Positions 1-8,265 of a DNA stretch of 16,720 bases are shown piece by piece. Source of the stretch: JBBRHH01 sp038222915 (GTDB lineage Bacteria; Planctomycetota; Phycisphaerae; Tepidisphaerales; Tepidisphaeraceae); contig JBBRHH010000059.1 in the NCBI GenBank assembly GCA_038222915.1, positions 1 to 16,720 of the forward strand, read 5' to 3'. Below the pieces are notes generated by a model. It worked only from the letters and a program-made list of their open reading frames with translations. It searched no databases and was not told where the DNA came from. Each line of letters begins with the position of its first letter. Position 1 is the stretch's first letter. The position numbers and the translations under genes are program-made.

Positions 1-177
1 CACGACATTAAACGTTCCCGGGTTGGCGAAGGTGTGGGTGCCGAGGATCTTGAAGTTTGCGCCGGAGGCGACGGCCTGGCCGGTGGTGGTCTGCTGGTCG
101 CCCCAGTTGATGGAGACGGTGAAGTCGGAGGCGGTTGCGCCGGGGCGGCTGCGTTTCGTTGCCGAAGCTCCGCGTAT
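1..177 (-). pseudogene. Fragment of a PKD-like repeat surface protein, no start codon
   Basis: The minus strand reads without stops from about 177 off the left edge. It encodes GATASDFTVSINWGD, then a Gly/Ala turn, then GTHTFANPGTFNVV. This is the typical pattern of PKD/Calx-beta-like repeats in large exported planctomycete proteins (TVSINWGD strand, later a THTFANPGTF strand). The similarity begins near 147. Upstream of that the frame holds unrelated residues and meets TAA at 178-180. No ATG, GTG, TTG or CTG start lies in frame, and no signal peptide is visible. I infer a 5'-truncated remnant, or an internal repeat broken by a frameshift or rearrangement near 145-180. Only about 50 residues of the repeat are visible, so the size of the gene is unknown. 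Confidence 0.5.
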
Positions 178-318
178 TTATTTCCAATCCTCGATTGTTT
201 CGTGGCCTCGATCCCGGAGCAAATTCGGTGCGCCTGGCCGCGCGGGCGGGTTTAAGTTGCGCTTGCGTGGTTGGCCGTGGTGCGTCTATCGTAGCGCAGC
301 GATTTAAGGAGCTGGTTT

Positions 319-756
319 ATGGCGGAACTGCATATTGATTCGGATTGGAAGAAGGAAGCGCAGGAGGAGAAGAAGCGGTTGGCGGAGCAGGAGGCCCAGC
401 GGAAAGCGCCGGCGGCTCCGGCAGCGGCCGCACCGGCTTCGGGTGGGGCGGCAATTGCGGCGGCAGGGAAAGCGCCTGCGAAGGATGGGAACGCGACGCC
501 GGGGGCTACGTTTGATGCGCTGGTGCAGTCGATTGCCACGCAGGTATTTTATTATCTGGGCGATCTTTCGACGCGCGGGGCCGAGCCGATGCTGAATCTG
601 GATATGGCCAAGCACAATATTGATTCGCTGAATGTGCTGGAGGAGAAGACCAAGGGGAATCTGACGGACGAGGAATTGAAGAGTCTGGATACGGTGCTGT
701 ACGAGACTCGGATGCGGTTTATCAGCATTGCTTCGCAGGTGGCGAGTTATCCGTGA
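319..756 (+). CDS. DUF1844 domain protein
   Basis: A 145-aa cytoplasmic protein. Residues 1-30 are a charged Lys/Glu-rich helix, about 30-60 an Ala/Pro/Gly-rich flexible linker, and about 65-140 the conserved helical domain. The FDALVQSIATQVFYYLGDL segment followed by N-x-D-x-A-K-x-x-I-D and an E-E-x-K-x-L-x-x-x-L stretch is characteristic of DUF1844. The family is common in planctomycetes and some other bacteria, and I know of no established function. The ATG at 319 is well supported by AAGGAG seven bases upstream. It appears to be a free-standing gene. The next gene starts 78 bp downstream, too far to show coupling. I am confident of the family, and no function is claimed. Confidence 0.88.
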   Translation: MAELHIDSDWKKEAQEEKKRLAEQEAQRKAPAAPAAAAPASGGAAIAAAGKAPAKDGNATPGATFDALVQSIATQVFYYLGDLSTRGAEPMLNLDMAKHNIDSLNVLEEKTKGNLTDEELKSLDTVLYETRMRFISIASQVASYP

Positions 757-834
757 GGAAGAGCCGTTGAGAAGAAGATCAGTTGAGCAGTAGAGCGGAT
801 TTGGGGGCGATCAATCCTCTGGGATTGACGCCGT

Positions 835-2541
835 GTGTCTATGGAACCTGTTCCTGTGATGCCGGTGCTGGAGTATCGGGACGGCGTGAGGGGAGGGCGC
901 GGGTGGGGGCCTTGGTTTTTTCGGCCTTCACGAACATCCGGTTGGGTTTTTCTTCTTTTGGTTGGGGTGGCGATTTGGGTTCATTTTCGGCATGAGCCGT
1001 GGTTAATAGGATTGAAGGTGGCGGGGAGCGGGGATGTGTCGTTGCGATGTCCGGGGCGGTTGATCACCAACGATTGGGAGTTGGGGATTCGGATCTGGGA
1101 CACTTCAACCTGCCAGTACCTCATGTCCATTGAAAGCTCGTTCGGTTTAATGGATCTTTCTCCTGATGGAACCTCTCTCTTTGTGGTTTCCGAAGGGCGG
1201 CGAGAGGTGCGCTTCTACGATCCAAAAACCGGTCGCCTAACAGCGCCGGTAATGGCAATCCCGGATGGCAAGGTCATTTGCATTTCATGGACGGGAAAAA
1301 TCATCCTGCAAGATTTCGGCGCCGAGGTTCTTTTGGATGTTCGCGACGGTTCGGCGTGGTACACCATCGGTCATCTGGCGTCGATCCCGATTTCCGCGCG
1401 GAGTTTCAGCCTGGATGGGAAGTTTGTTCTGGGTGAGATGGACACCGGATTTGGTGCCAGCGGTGACGAACCCCCAGCACATTTTAATGCGATCATGGAA
1501 GTCTCGAGCCATAAGCTCAGGTTGCTGCCTGTCGTGTATCGGGACTCGTATCATCCAACGATCTTCGACAATGGCATTTCGCTGTATATCGCGCGCGGTT
1601 TGATGCTCAGGGACGCAATGCAGGGCGCGATAGAATTCACCGACGAGTATATACCTCCCGGTTTGGTTCCACAGAAGTCCTCCGTTTCAGCGGACGGGGA
1701 GATGTACGCATACCTGATCAACGATGGAACTAACCGTGGTTTTCTGGAAGTGCGGAAGACGCGTGATCACGCGTTGGTATTCGGAAAAGCACCGGTGAAC
1801 GGGATCATTTATCGCCAACTTCAATTTTTCCCTGGCAGCCATCGTCTGTTTGCGCCTGCCGCGGGCTGGCGGACGATGGGAGTCTATGATCCGCCATCGA
1901 ATCGACCTGTCGCATTGTTTCATGAAGAAGCGGCGAGCAACTGTTCGCTCGATATCTCAGCGGATGGAAAGTTGATTGCCACCAGCGGAGTGGGTGTGGA
2001 CGACTATTTCCGTCTTTGGCGCAAGGTTGGTTGGGAGTGCCGGGAGTCGCGATTTGGGGTATTGGGGATGCCGCACTGCTGGTTGTTGGGTGTGCTGTGT
2101 GTTGGTCTTGCGGGGTCGCTCTGGCGGGATGCGCGGCGGGTGGACGTGAATGTTATTGAACTCGCACCGCCTGCGTTTGTGGTTGGCGGCCTTTTGGCTG
2201 CCGGCGCAATGGGATCGTTTGTGATGCTGCTCAATTTCTGTCTTGCATTGCCCTGGATGAACCCTTGGCCTCCGTTTCTTGTGGCCGGGGTTGGGCTGGC
2301 TACGCGCGGGCGCGGATGGCGGACCGTGACTCTGGCAATTTTAGCTTTGTCGTTGCCGATGTTGCTCTATGTGTTCCAGGAGTTGCGTCGGGTGGGCTTG
2401 CGGACAACGACGCCGCACTTCTTTTTTGATCGGGTTTGGCCGGTTTCGCATTTGTGGGTTGGGTTGGCGATTGCGGTTGGCGGTTTGTTTGTGGCGGGGT
2501 CGATTGTGGTGTTGGCGCGTCAGCGGTCGGATGTGGGTTGA
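835..2541 (+). CDS. Membrane protein with WD40/YVTN-like propeller region, paralogue A
   Basis: A 568-aa protein of unrecognised family. A short cytoplasmic N-terminus leads to one membrane helix (about 36-50). The region about 70-395 has propeller-like strands with repeated S-P-D-G or S-A-D-G turns (DLSPDG near 107, VSADG near 285, ISADG near 373) and IWD and RLW ends, suggesting a WD40-like or YVTN-like beta-propeller. The C-terminus carries about four hydrophobic helices (413-430, 446-465, 496-513, 538-560). The GTG start at 835 is chosen because MSMEPVPVMPVLEYRD aligns from the first residue with MSQGPVRVISVLEYRD of the next gene; ATG at 841 is possible. No clear ribosome-binding site is seen. 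The downstream gene is a close paralogue in tandem. No catalytic motif is visible, and a sensor or scaffold role would be a guess. Confidence 0.75.
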   Translation: MSMEPVPVMPVLEYRDGVRGGRGWGPWFFRPSRTSGWVFLLLVGVAIWVHFRHEPWLIGLKVAGSGDVSLRCPGRLITNDWELGIRIWDTSTCQYLMSIESSFGLMDLSPDGTSLFVVSEGRREVRFYDPKTGRLTAPVMAIPDGKVICISWTGKIILQDFGAEVLLDVRDGSAWYTIGHLASIPISARSFSLDGKFVLGEMDTGFGASGDEPPAHFNAIMEVSSHKLRLLPVVYRDSYHPTIFDNGISLYIARGLMLRDAMQGAIEFTDEYIPPGLVPQKSSVSADGEMYAYLINDGTNRGFLEVRKTRDHALVFGKAPVNGIIYRQLQFFPGSHRLFAPAAGWRTMGVYDPPSNRPVALFHEEAASNCSLDISADGKLIATSGVGVDDYFRLWRKVGWECRESRFGVLGMPHCWLLGVLCVGLAGSLWRDARRVDVNVIELAPPAFVVGGLLAAGAMGSFVMLLNFCLALPWMNPWPPFLVAGVGLATRGRGWRTVTLAILALSLPMLLYVFQELRRVGLRTTTPHFFFDRVWPVSHLWVGLAIAVGGLFVAGSIVVLARQRSDVG

Positions 2542-2568
2542 GGGCGATCAGATATAATGGACGGTGGC

Positions 2569-4281
2569 ATGTCTCAAGGGCCTGTTCGAGTAATCTCAGT
2601 GTTGGAGTATCGCGATGCTCTTGGTGGCACGCGGGGTTGGGGGCCTTGGTTTTTTCGGCCTTCGCGAACATCTGCTGTAGTTCTTCTTCTGCTGGTTGGC
2701 GTGTCGGTGTGGATGCATTTTCGGCATGAGCCGTGGGCGCTCGGGCTGAAGATTCAGGGTGTGGGGCATAGGAGCCTGTCGTTACGATGTCCGGGGCGGC
2801 TGATCACGGAGGACGGGGAACCGGGAATTCAGATATGGGATACCGTGAATTACCGGCTCGTGCGTTCGATTGAGAGGTCATTCGATCGGATGGACCTTTC
2901 TCCTGATGGCCGGCAACTTTTCGTGGTGTCATGGGATCGAGGGTTGGCACGTTGGTACGAATTGGAAACGGGCACTGTCACGAAAGAAGTTCCAATTCCG
3001 GCGGGGGATATCGATCGCATCTCATGGACTGGGAAAATCATCCTGAGTGGCTATGGAAGCAGGGTGCTCTACGATCTTCTCGACGTCTCCAAGCCTGATG
3101 TCATGGACCGCTGCACGCAGATCCCATTCAAACCTATTGACTTCAGTAGCGATGGAAGATTCGTCTATGGCATGTTTCATGTCATGTTTTACGATGAACA
3201 GGTTGATCGGGCAGAAGTAGGGCTCGTGGGGCTCATGGAAACGAGCACCCATCGTGTGAGGATGCTGCCTGTGACATATCCGTACATTGGTGGTCCACGA
3301 CACGTAGATGGTGGCAAGTCGCTGGCTGTGAGCCATGGCTTGGTGCTTCGGGAGTTGATGGCCGGTCCGCTTGAAATCACAGATGAAGAAGAAATCTCGG
3401 ACACGACTGGATACCACTCGCGGGATCTATCGTCGGATGGATTGATGTATGCTGAGTTGATTCACCACGTCGAAAACTTCGGGAGTGTTCAATTTCGGAA
3501 TACCAGATCGGGACAGGTTGTGTCGGGTGATGCGACTGTGAGAGGAAGTTTCTATCGAGCCGTGAAATTTTTTCCGAACAGCCATCGTCTTTTTGCGCCT
3601 GGTGAGGGTTGGCACACGATGGCCATTTACAATGCCCCTTCCACCAAGCCTAGTGCGATATTTAATGACGAATCAGCGGTGACCCGACTTGTCGACATTG
3701 GCGCTGATGGAAGGTCAATCGTCACGTGGGGTAGCGATGATTGTTGCCGGCTTTGGCACAAAGTCGGCTACGAATGTCGAGAGTCGCGGTTTGGAGTGCT
3801 TGGGATGCCGCACGTTTGGCTGCTCGGTGTGCTGTGGATTGGACTTGTGGTGCTGCTCTGGCGGGATGGCCGGCGGGCGGGTTTGAATGTGCTTGAGGCG
3901 GTGCCGCCTTGGTTTGTTGTGGTTGGGATTTTGGGTGCTGGCGCGGTGGGATCGTTTTGGATGTTGCTGAATTTTTGTCTTGGGGTGCCGGGGATGGGGC
4001 CTTGGCCGATATTGGTTTTGGTGGGGCTTGGGCTGGCGACGCGGGGGCGGGGGTGGCGGCTGGTTTCGCTGGTGGTGCTCACGATGGGGGTGCCGATGCT
4101 GGTTCTTGTCGGGCGGCAGCTTCGGCGGGTGGGCTTGGTGGAGACTACGCCGCACTTTTTGTTTGATCGGGTTTGGGCGGTTTCGCATTTGTGGGTGGGG
4201 GTGGGGTTGGTGGCTGCGGCGCTGTTTACGGTGGGGGCGATTGTGGTGTTGGCGCGTCAGCGGTCGGATGTGGGTGGATGA
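2569..4281 (+). CDS. Membrane protein with WD40/YVTN-like propeller region, paralogue B
   Basis: A 570-aa tandem paralogue of the preceding gene with the same plan: N-terminal membrane helix after GPWFFRPSRTS, propeller-like centre with DLSPDG and related turns, then about four C-terminal membrane helices ending IVVLARQRSDVGG. The first about 55 residues and the last about 180 are strongly alike in the two copies, while the central propeller has diverged much more. The ATG at 2569 is preferred over the in-frame ATG at 2557 because it aligns with the start of paralogue A and because 2557 lies inside a TATAAT hexamer (2553-2558). The gap to paralogue A is short, so co-transcription is likely. 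Both copies share GGGCGATCA just upstream of the start, so the duplicated unit seems to include some leader. Function unknown. Confidence 0.75.
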   Translation: MSQGPVRVISVLEYRDALGGTRGWGPWFFRPSRTSAVVLLLLVGVSVWMHFRHEPWALGLKIQGVGHRSLSLRCPGRLITEDGEPGIQIWDTVNYRLVRSIERSFDRMDLSPDGRQLFVVSWDRGLARWYELETGTVTKEVPIPAGDIDRISWTGKIILSGYGSRVLYDLLDVSKPDVMDRCTQIPFKPIDFSSDGRFVYGMFHVMFYDEQVDRAEVGLVGLMETSTHRVRMLPVTYPYIGGPRHVDGGKSLAVSHGLVLRELMAGPLEITDEEEISDTTGYHSRDLSSDGLMYAELIHHVENFGSVQFRNTRSGQVVSGDATVRGSFYRAVKFFPNSHRLFAPGEGWHTMAIYNAPSTKPSAIFNDESAVTRLVDIGADGRSIVTWGSDDCCRLWHKVGYECRESRFGVLGMPHVWLLGVLWIGLVVLLWRDGRRAGLNVLEAVPPWFVVVGILGAGAVGSFWMLLNFCLGVPGMGPWPILVLVGLGLATRGRGWRLVSLVVLTMGVPMLVLVGRQLRRVGLVETTPHFLFDRVWAVSHLWVGVGLVAAALFTVGAIVVLARQRSDVGG

Positions 4282-4344
4282 AGAAGTGACATGCTTTGCG
4301 GGATTTGTCGGAGACTGAAGAATTAGCCGGAACGGTGTTTTTCT

Positions 4345-4373
4345 TTGCGGTGGCGGCGTCAGCGTGGCATAAT
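4345..4373 (+). promoter_or_regulatory. Putative sigma70-type promoter for the 98-aa gene
   Basis: TTGCGG at 4345-4350 and CATAAT at 4368-4373 are separated by 17 bp. The -10 box matches consensus at five of six positions and the -35 box at three. Transcription would start near 4380, giving a leader of about 38 bases to the ATG at 4418. This is read from the sequence only. Planctomycete promoter consensus is poorly known to me. Confidence 0.35.
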
Positions 4374-4417
4374 GCCCTCATCGCGGGGGTCATATCTTTC
4401 TCGTGAGGAGTCAGCAC

Positions 4418-4714
4418 ATGTCGGACACGCACTCGCACTTGCCGCCGCTGGACGTTGCTACTATTTCTGATCCTGAAACACGCCGGGCGCTTCGGGCGCT
4501 GCATCAGCAGTTTGGGGCGGCGCTGGATCGCCAGCAGATGGAGATCAACGCGCTTTTGGAAGTTCTGCTTCATAAGGGAACTACCAGTCTTGGCGAATTC
4601 AAACGCCATCTGGCCAAGCTGCAGGGCGGAGATGCGCGGGGCGGCCGCATTCAGGAAGCGATGGGCCATGGGGCTCATGCCGCGCCTGCGCCGGTGAAGC
4701 CTGTTATGCGGTAA
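4418..4714 (+). CDS. Small helical hypothetical protein
   Basis: A 98-aa protein that I do not recognise. After a polar start (MSDTHSHLPPLD) it is mostly amphipathic helix from about 20 to 70, including RRALRALHQQFGAALDRQQMEINALLEVLLHK. The tail is Gly/Ala/His/Pro-rich and probably disordered. There is no signal peptide or membrane segment. The ATG at 4418 is preferred to the upstream GTG at 4403 because GAGGAG lies seven bases before it. The GTG would overlap that ribosome-binding site. The gene stands alone, convergent with ispD, with 43 bp between stop codons. A helical adaptor or coiled-coil role is possible but not shown. Confidence 0.7.
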   Translation: MSDTHSHLPPLDVATISDPETRRALRALHQQFGAALDRQQMEINALLEVLLHKGTTSLGEFKRHLAKLQGGDARGGRIQEAMGHGAHAAPAPVKPVMR

Positions 4715-4747
4715 GACCCGCGGATTTATTCGTTGATCCTTTCTTGA

Positions 4748-4769
4748 ATTGATTCGATTATGAATCGAT
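4748..4769. terminator. Possible hairpin between convergent genes
   Basis: ATTGATTC, a six-base loop, and GAATCGAT form an eight-pair stem with one G-T pair. It lies between the stop codon of the 98-aa gene and the end of ispD, overlapping the ispD stop codon. No T-run follows on either strand, so it is not a standard intrinsic terminator. It may only slow convergent transcription. Confidence 0.2.
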
Positions 4770-5441
4770 GACGTTTATACCTGCGCTCAAGTAGAGCTCT
4801 GCCAGCTTGAGATCGAGCGGGGTGGTGATCTTTAGATTTTGTTCTTCTCCCGCGACTAGCCACGGTTGGCCGCCGGCGAGTTCTATGAGCTGGCAGTCGT
4901 CGGTGATCTGGTCGAGGGAGAGGGGGCAGTTGGCGTAGGCGTTTTCGAGGTGAAGGCGACGGATGATTTGCGGGGTTTGCATGGCCCAGAGGGTTTGGCG
5001 CGGGATGGTGCGATCGACGGGGGCGGGGAGGGGGCCGGACGCTTGTTTGATGGTGAGATGGACGGGGAGGGCGGGGACGGCCGCGCCGTGTTTGTGGGCG
5101 GCGATTAGGGTGCGGTCGATGATCGATTGGGAAACCAGAGGCCGGGCGGCGTCGTGGATGGCTACCCATTCGATGTTGGGGGCCAAGGCGGCCAGAGCGA
5201 TTTGTACGGTGTGGGCGCGGTGTTCGCCGCCGGGGCAGAACTGGATGCGCGGATCTTTGGGGAGGAGGTCCTGGAGAAGCTGCTGGTCGTTGGTGGCGAC
5301 CATGACCGTGACGACGTCGGTGCGGGATAGGAAGGCTTCGACCGCGCGGGTGATGACGGGTTTGCCGTGGAGAATCGCCAGCAGTTTGTTCCCGCCGAAG
5401 CGGAGGGAGCGGCCAGCGGCTGGGAGGACTACTGCGAGCAT
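4758..5441 (-). CDS. ispD: 2-C-methyl-D-erythritol 4-phosphate cytidylyltransferase
   Basis: A 227-aa cytoplasmic enzyme of the MEP isoprenoid pathway. IspD transfers CMP from CTP to 2-C-methyl-D-erythritol 4-phosphate. The length is normal. The nucleotide-binding loop is PAAGRSLRFGGNK (7-19). It is shorter than the E. coli loop but keeps the Arg and Lys. Further family motifs are GGEHRAHTV (71-79), HDAARP (96-101), the MQTPQ stretch (154-158), TDDCQLIE, and the C-terminal GEEQNLKITTPLDL with the conserved Lys near 204. The gene begins 10 bp after the PIN/TRAM stop codon, so the two are very likely co-transcribed. This PIN/TRAM-ispD order also occurs in Firmicutes and Actinobacteria, where ispF often follows. 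No ispF is present here. The ATG at 5441 is the only sensible start. Confidence 0.93.
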   Translation of the reverse strand: MLAVVLPAAGRSLRFGGNKLLAILHGKPVITRAVEAFLSRTDVVTVMVATNDQQLLQDLLPKDPRIQFCPGGEHRAHTVQIALAALAPNIEWVAIHDAARPLVSQSIIDRTLIAAHKHGAAVPALPVHLTIKQASGPLPAPVDRTIPRQTLWAMQTPQIIRRLHLENAYANCPLSLDQITDDCQLIELAGGQPWLVAGEEQNLKITTPLDLKLAELYLSAGINVIDS

Positions 5442-5451
5442 GGCTTGGGGG

Positions 5452-6555
5452 TCAGGTGTTTACTTTTGGTCGTTTGCGTTCTTGTGGCGGCTGGGCGTCG
5501 GGCATTCGGCCGAAGATCATTCGGCCTGCTGAGGTTTGGAGTACGTTGTTTACTATGAACTCGACTTCTTCGTCGAGGTGGGGGCGGCCTTGATCGACCA
5601 CGACCATGGTGCCGTCTTCGAGGTAGCCGACGCCTTGTGACGCATCTTCGCCGGGCTTCTGGAGGCGGACGTGCATGCGCTCGCCGGGGAGGACGATGGG
5701 GCGGAGGGAGGTAGCGAGGTCGTTGATGTTGATGACGTCGACATTCTGGACCTGGGCGACTTTGCTGAGGTTGATGTCGTTGGTGAGGATTCGGCCGTTG
5801 AGTTCCTTGGCGAGGACGAGCAGTTTGTGATCGACCTCGGTGGATTTGGAATCATCGCGCAGAGCGTAGTCGGAAATGATGACTTCGATCTTTTTGTTTT
5901 CCTGCAGCTTGTTGAGGACGTCGAGGCCGCGACGGCCTCGGGCGCGTTTGAGTTTATCGGGGAGGTCGGCGAGGGTCTGCAGTTCCTGCAGGACGAAGCG
6001 CGGGATGACCAGGCGGCTTTCGAGGATGCCGGTTTCGGCGATATCCAGAATCCGGCCGTCGATGACGACGGAGGTGTCGACGAGGAGCGGGCGGGGGCCG
6101 CGGGTTTCGCGCTTGAATTCGACGTAGGGGATGACGAAGCGGAAGTCGTCTTTGGTCTGCATGATGAAGCTGATGGCGAGGTAGCAGCAGGCCATGCCGA
6201 CGAGGAGATCGGCGAACTGGATGACCGAGTCGCGGTGCTGCTTGAGGACCTGGTAGTTGTTGGCGGCGGTGTCGAGGCGGGGGAGGTATTGGTCGACGAG
6301 GAGCTGGACGACGAAGCTGAGGACCCAGGCGAAGAAGAGGCCGACGAGGATGCCCAGGGCGGTGCCGGAAAAGACCAGTAGTTTTTTCCGGGGGGAAAGG
6401 ATATCGATGCAGACGAGGAGAACGCCGACGGTGAGGGAGACCGACATGGCGAGCCAGGTGTAGTCGCCGAAGGGTCTGCCCGGGCTGTCTACGAAGTAGT
6501 AGCCCACCGCCGCCATGAGGAGGACGAAGAGTGCGCGGAGGATTTGAAGGACCAT
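5452..6555 (-). CDS. YacL-like membrane protein with PIN and TRAM domains
   Basis: A 367-aa integral membrane protein. Hydrophobic helices lie at about 5-22, 34-51, 58-88 and 112-131. A cytoplasmic PIN domain (about 155-275) follows, with the acidic residues of the nuclease fold: LLVDTSVVIDGR (Asp160, Asp166), the Glu in LQELQTL, EVDHKLL (Asp242) and LTNDINL (Asp260). A TRAM RNA-binding domain (about 285-350, GERMHVRLQKPGEDASQGVGYL) comes last. Family knowledge: YacL/PIN-TRAM proteins are presumed RNases of uncertain substrate, usually next to ispD and often carD. The ATG at 6555 has GGGGAG seven bases upstream. The gene heads a two-gene transcript with ispD and has a recognisable promoter. 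All key residues appear present. Confidence 0.9.
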   Translation of the reverse strand: MVLQILRALFVLLMAAVGYYFVDSPGRPFGDYTWLAMSVSLTVGVLLVCIDILSPRKKLLVFSGTALGILVGLFFAWVLSFVVQLLVDQYLPRLDTAANNYQVLKQHRDSVIQFADLLVGMACCYLAISFIMQTKDDFRFVIPYVEFKRETRGPRPLLVDTSVVIDGRILDIAETGILESRLVIPRFVLQELQTLADLPDKLKRARGRRGLDVLNKLQENKKIEVIISDYALRDDSKSTEVDHKLLVLAKELNGRILTNDINLSKVAQVQNVDVININDLATSLRPIVLPGERMHVRLQKPGEDASQGVGYLEDGTMVVVDQGRPHLDEEVEFIVNNVLQTSAGRMIFGRMPDAQPPQERKRPKVNT

Positions 6556-6584
6556 TTTTCGCTCCCCACCGGCAAGGTTGAGAT

Positions 6585-6613
6585 ACTATACTCGTGTTGA
6601 ACACATCGGCCAA
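6585..6613 (-). promoter_or_regulatory. Putative sigma70-type promoter for the PIN/TRAM-ispD operon
   Basis: On the minus strand TTGGCC (6613-6608) and TATAGT (6590-6585) are separated by exactly 17 bp, matching consensus at four and five of six positions. Transcription would start near 6578, about 23 bases before the ATG at 6555. That leaves room for the GGGGAG ribosome-binding site. The region also lies between divergent genes, but I see no comparable plus-strand promoter. Confidence 0.45.
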
Positions 6614-6660
6614 GAGGAGAGCGTGACCGGAGGCGCGAGGCACAAATTGCCGCACGTTGA

Positions 6661-6684
6661 CGCAGGAGGCCCCGGCCTCCTACG
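6661..6684. repeat. Short hairpin upstream of the delta-60 gene
   Basis: AGGAGGC, a CCCG loop, and GCCTCCT (6664-6681) form a perfect seven-pair stem. One mismatch and a further CG/CG pair extend it to 6661-6684. It ends 11 bases before the ATG at 6696. The AGGAGG in its left arm is 26 bases from the start, too far to serve as the ribosome-binding site. No T-run follows. It may be a dispersed palindromic element or a leader structure. Confidence 0.45.
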
Positions 6685-6695
6685 CTGGATCTGAT

Positions 6696-8264
6696 ATGAA
6701 GACGTGCATGGAAGAACTTGAAACGCGCCGGCTTTTCAGCGCCGGGCAAATTGATACGACGTTCGGGCGCGGGGGCCAGACTTCGACGCCGCTGCCGGCC
6801 GGGTCTTCGCCCTTTATTCTGAACGTTCAGCACGATGGGACGATGCTGGTGGCCGGGCGGATTGGGGATCAGAACACGGCCAAATTTATTCTGACGCGGC
6901 TGAAGGCGGACGGGCATCTCGACGCGACGTTTGGCGATCGGGGATCGACGACGAGTGATTTTGAATACAACCTGAATGTGTCGGCAGACGGCGGGCCGGT
7001 TCATTCGACGCCGGTGAGCCTGGTGACGCAGCCGGATGGGAAGGTGATTCTGGGCGGCGATGTGGACTCGGCCGTGAACCGCTATGGCGGGACGGTGCGG
7101 TTTGATCTGCATGGGAATATCGACATTCGATTCGGCAACCATGGCGATGCGGTGGCCGACCGGTTTGGGCAGAATGGATATTACAGTGCGCTTTTGCGGC
7201 AGGCGGATGGGAAGCTGATTTTTGTGGGGCATGTGCTGGATGACAGCACGCTTGCGCCTGATTTTGGATTTGCGGTGTCGCGCTATGATGCTCACGCGAA
7301 CATCGATACCAGCTTTGCGCAGATCGGCGCGACCGCGTTTCATTTTACGACCAGTGTGCACGAGCATGCCTCGGCGCTGTGCGGGGCGATTCAGGCGGAT
7401 GGAAAGATTGTGGCTGCGGGATATACCGATCCGGACAATTCCGGGCATCCGCACCTGGCCATTGTTCGGCTGAATACGGATGGAAGTCTGGACGGTGGAT
7501 TTGGAACCGGCGGGCGCGTGGTGGGGGATGTGTCGACCAACAGTGAGGCCGATTCGATATTGGTGCAGCACAACGGCGGATTGATTGTGGACAGTCAGGG
7601 AACGCTGCTGCGGTTTACGCGGAAGGGCGTGGCGGATCTGGCGTTTAATGACTCGGCCGCCGCGCACTTTAATAGCTTGCAGGTGATTGAGGAGCCGGAT
7701 GGGAAACTGCTGTGTCTGGGGACGGGGAATCTCGGGCGGTTCAATGCGGATGGAAGCGCGGATGTGACTTTTGGCGAAAGCGGCGTTGCGAAGACTGTTG
7801 GGCAGCCGTTTGCTATTGGGCTTACGCCCAACGATGACATCGTTGCGGTGGGGGCTTCGCGGAACCGGCTGCTGATCAGCCGGTATCAGGGGACGACTTT
7901 GGATGGGGCGGGGAACTTTTTTTCTTCGGCCAAGCTGCTCGGGGTGCTGGGCTCGACGCAGAGCGTGAGTGACTTTGTGGGGCATGACGATCCGGCCGAC
8001 GTCTATCGCTTTGATCTTTCGAGCAAGGCGGTGACGACGATCACTTTGGATGGGCTGACGGCCGATGCGAATATCCAGTTGTATGATGATCGCCATCAAC
8101 TGCTGGGGGTCGCGAGCCGGGGGGTACATTCGACGGATGTGATCAAGAAGCTGCTTCGCGATGGGACTTATTTTGTGAAAGTGTCCCGGCCTCTTGGTGT
8201 GGATACCGGATACAGGCTGACGCTGGCGACGCAGGTTGCGCGGACTCATGAGCGCCTCCCTTGA
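6696..8264 (+). CDS. Exported delta-60 repeat protein with C-terminal PPC domain
   Basis: A 522-aa protein. The start MKTCMEELETRRLFSAG contains the ELExRRLxSA-type motif seen at the N-terminus of many secreted planctomycete proteins. That motif decides the start: ATG 6696, or ATG 6708 for MEELETRRLF. A TTG at 6657 would place the hairpin inside the gene. Residues about 18-410 consist of beta-propeller-like delta-60 repeats, recognisable as L-x-x-D-G-x-L-D-x-x-F-G followed by QxDGKxxxxG (LKADGHLDATFGDRG, TQPDGKVILGG, LNTDGSLDGGFGTGG, FNADGSADVTFGESG). Residues about 435-515 resemble a PPC domain (DDPADVYRFDLSS to GTYFVKVSRPLG). The function is unknown, with a surface or extracellular location inferred. 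It ends one base before the stop codon of the convergent phosphatase gene. Confidence 0.82.
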   Translation: MKTCMEELETRRLFSAGQIDTTFGRGGQTSTPLPAGSSPFILNVQHDGTMLVAGRIGDQNTAKFILTRLKADGHLDATFGDRGSTTSDFEYNLNVSADGGPVHSTPVSLVTQPDGKVILGGDVDSAVNRYGGTVRFDLHGNIDIRFGNHGDAVADRFGQNGYYSALLRQADGKLIFVGHVLDDSTLAPDFGFAVSRYDAHANIDTSFAQIGATAFHFTTSVHEHASALCGAIQADGKIVAAGYTDPDNSGHPHLAIVRLNTDGSLDGGFGTGGRVVGDVSTNSEADSILVQHNGGLIVDSQGTLLRFTRKGVADLAFNDSAAAHFNSLQVIEEPDGKLLCLGTGNLGRFNADGSADVTFGESGVAKTVGQPFAIGLTPNDDIVAVGASRNRLLISRYQGTTLDGAGNFFSSAKLLGVLGSTQSVSDFVGHDDPADVYRFDLSSKAVTTITLDGLTADANIQLYDDRHQLLGVASRGVHSTDVIKKLLRDGTYFVKVSRPLGVDTGYRLTLATQVARTHERLP

Positions 8265-8265
8265 T

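Noticed and set aside
3715..4188. Minus-strand Pro/His/Arg-rich open frame opposite paralogue B
   Set aside because: Composition is the complement of membrane-helix codons. No start signals or family match.
5671..6381. Plus-strand acidic open frame opposite the PIN/TRAM gene
   Set aside because: Low-complexity Asp/Glu/Gly product produced by the complement of a well-supported gene.
6489..8249. Long minus-strand open frame of 586 codons opposite the delta-60 gene
   Set aside because: Its product is Arg/His/Pro-rich with no domain, while the plus strand shows clear delta-60 and PPC motifs. It is an antisense shadow in GC-rich DNA.
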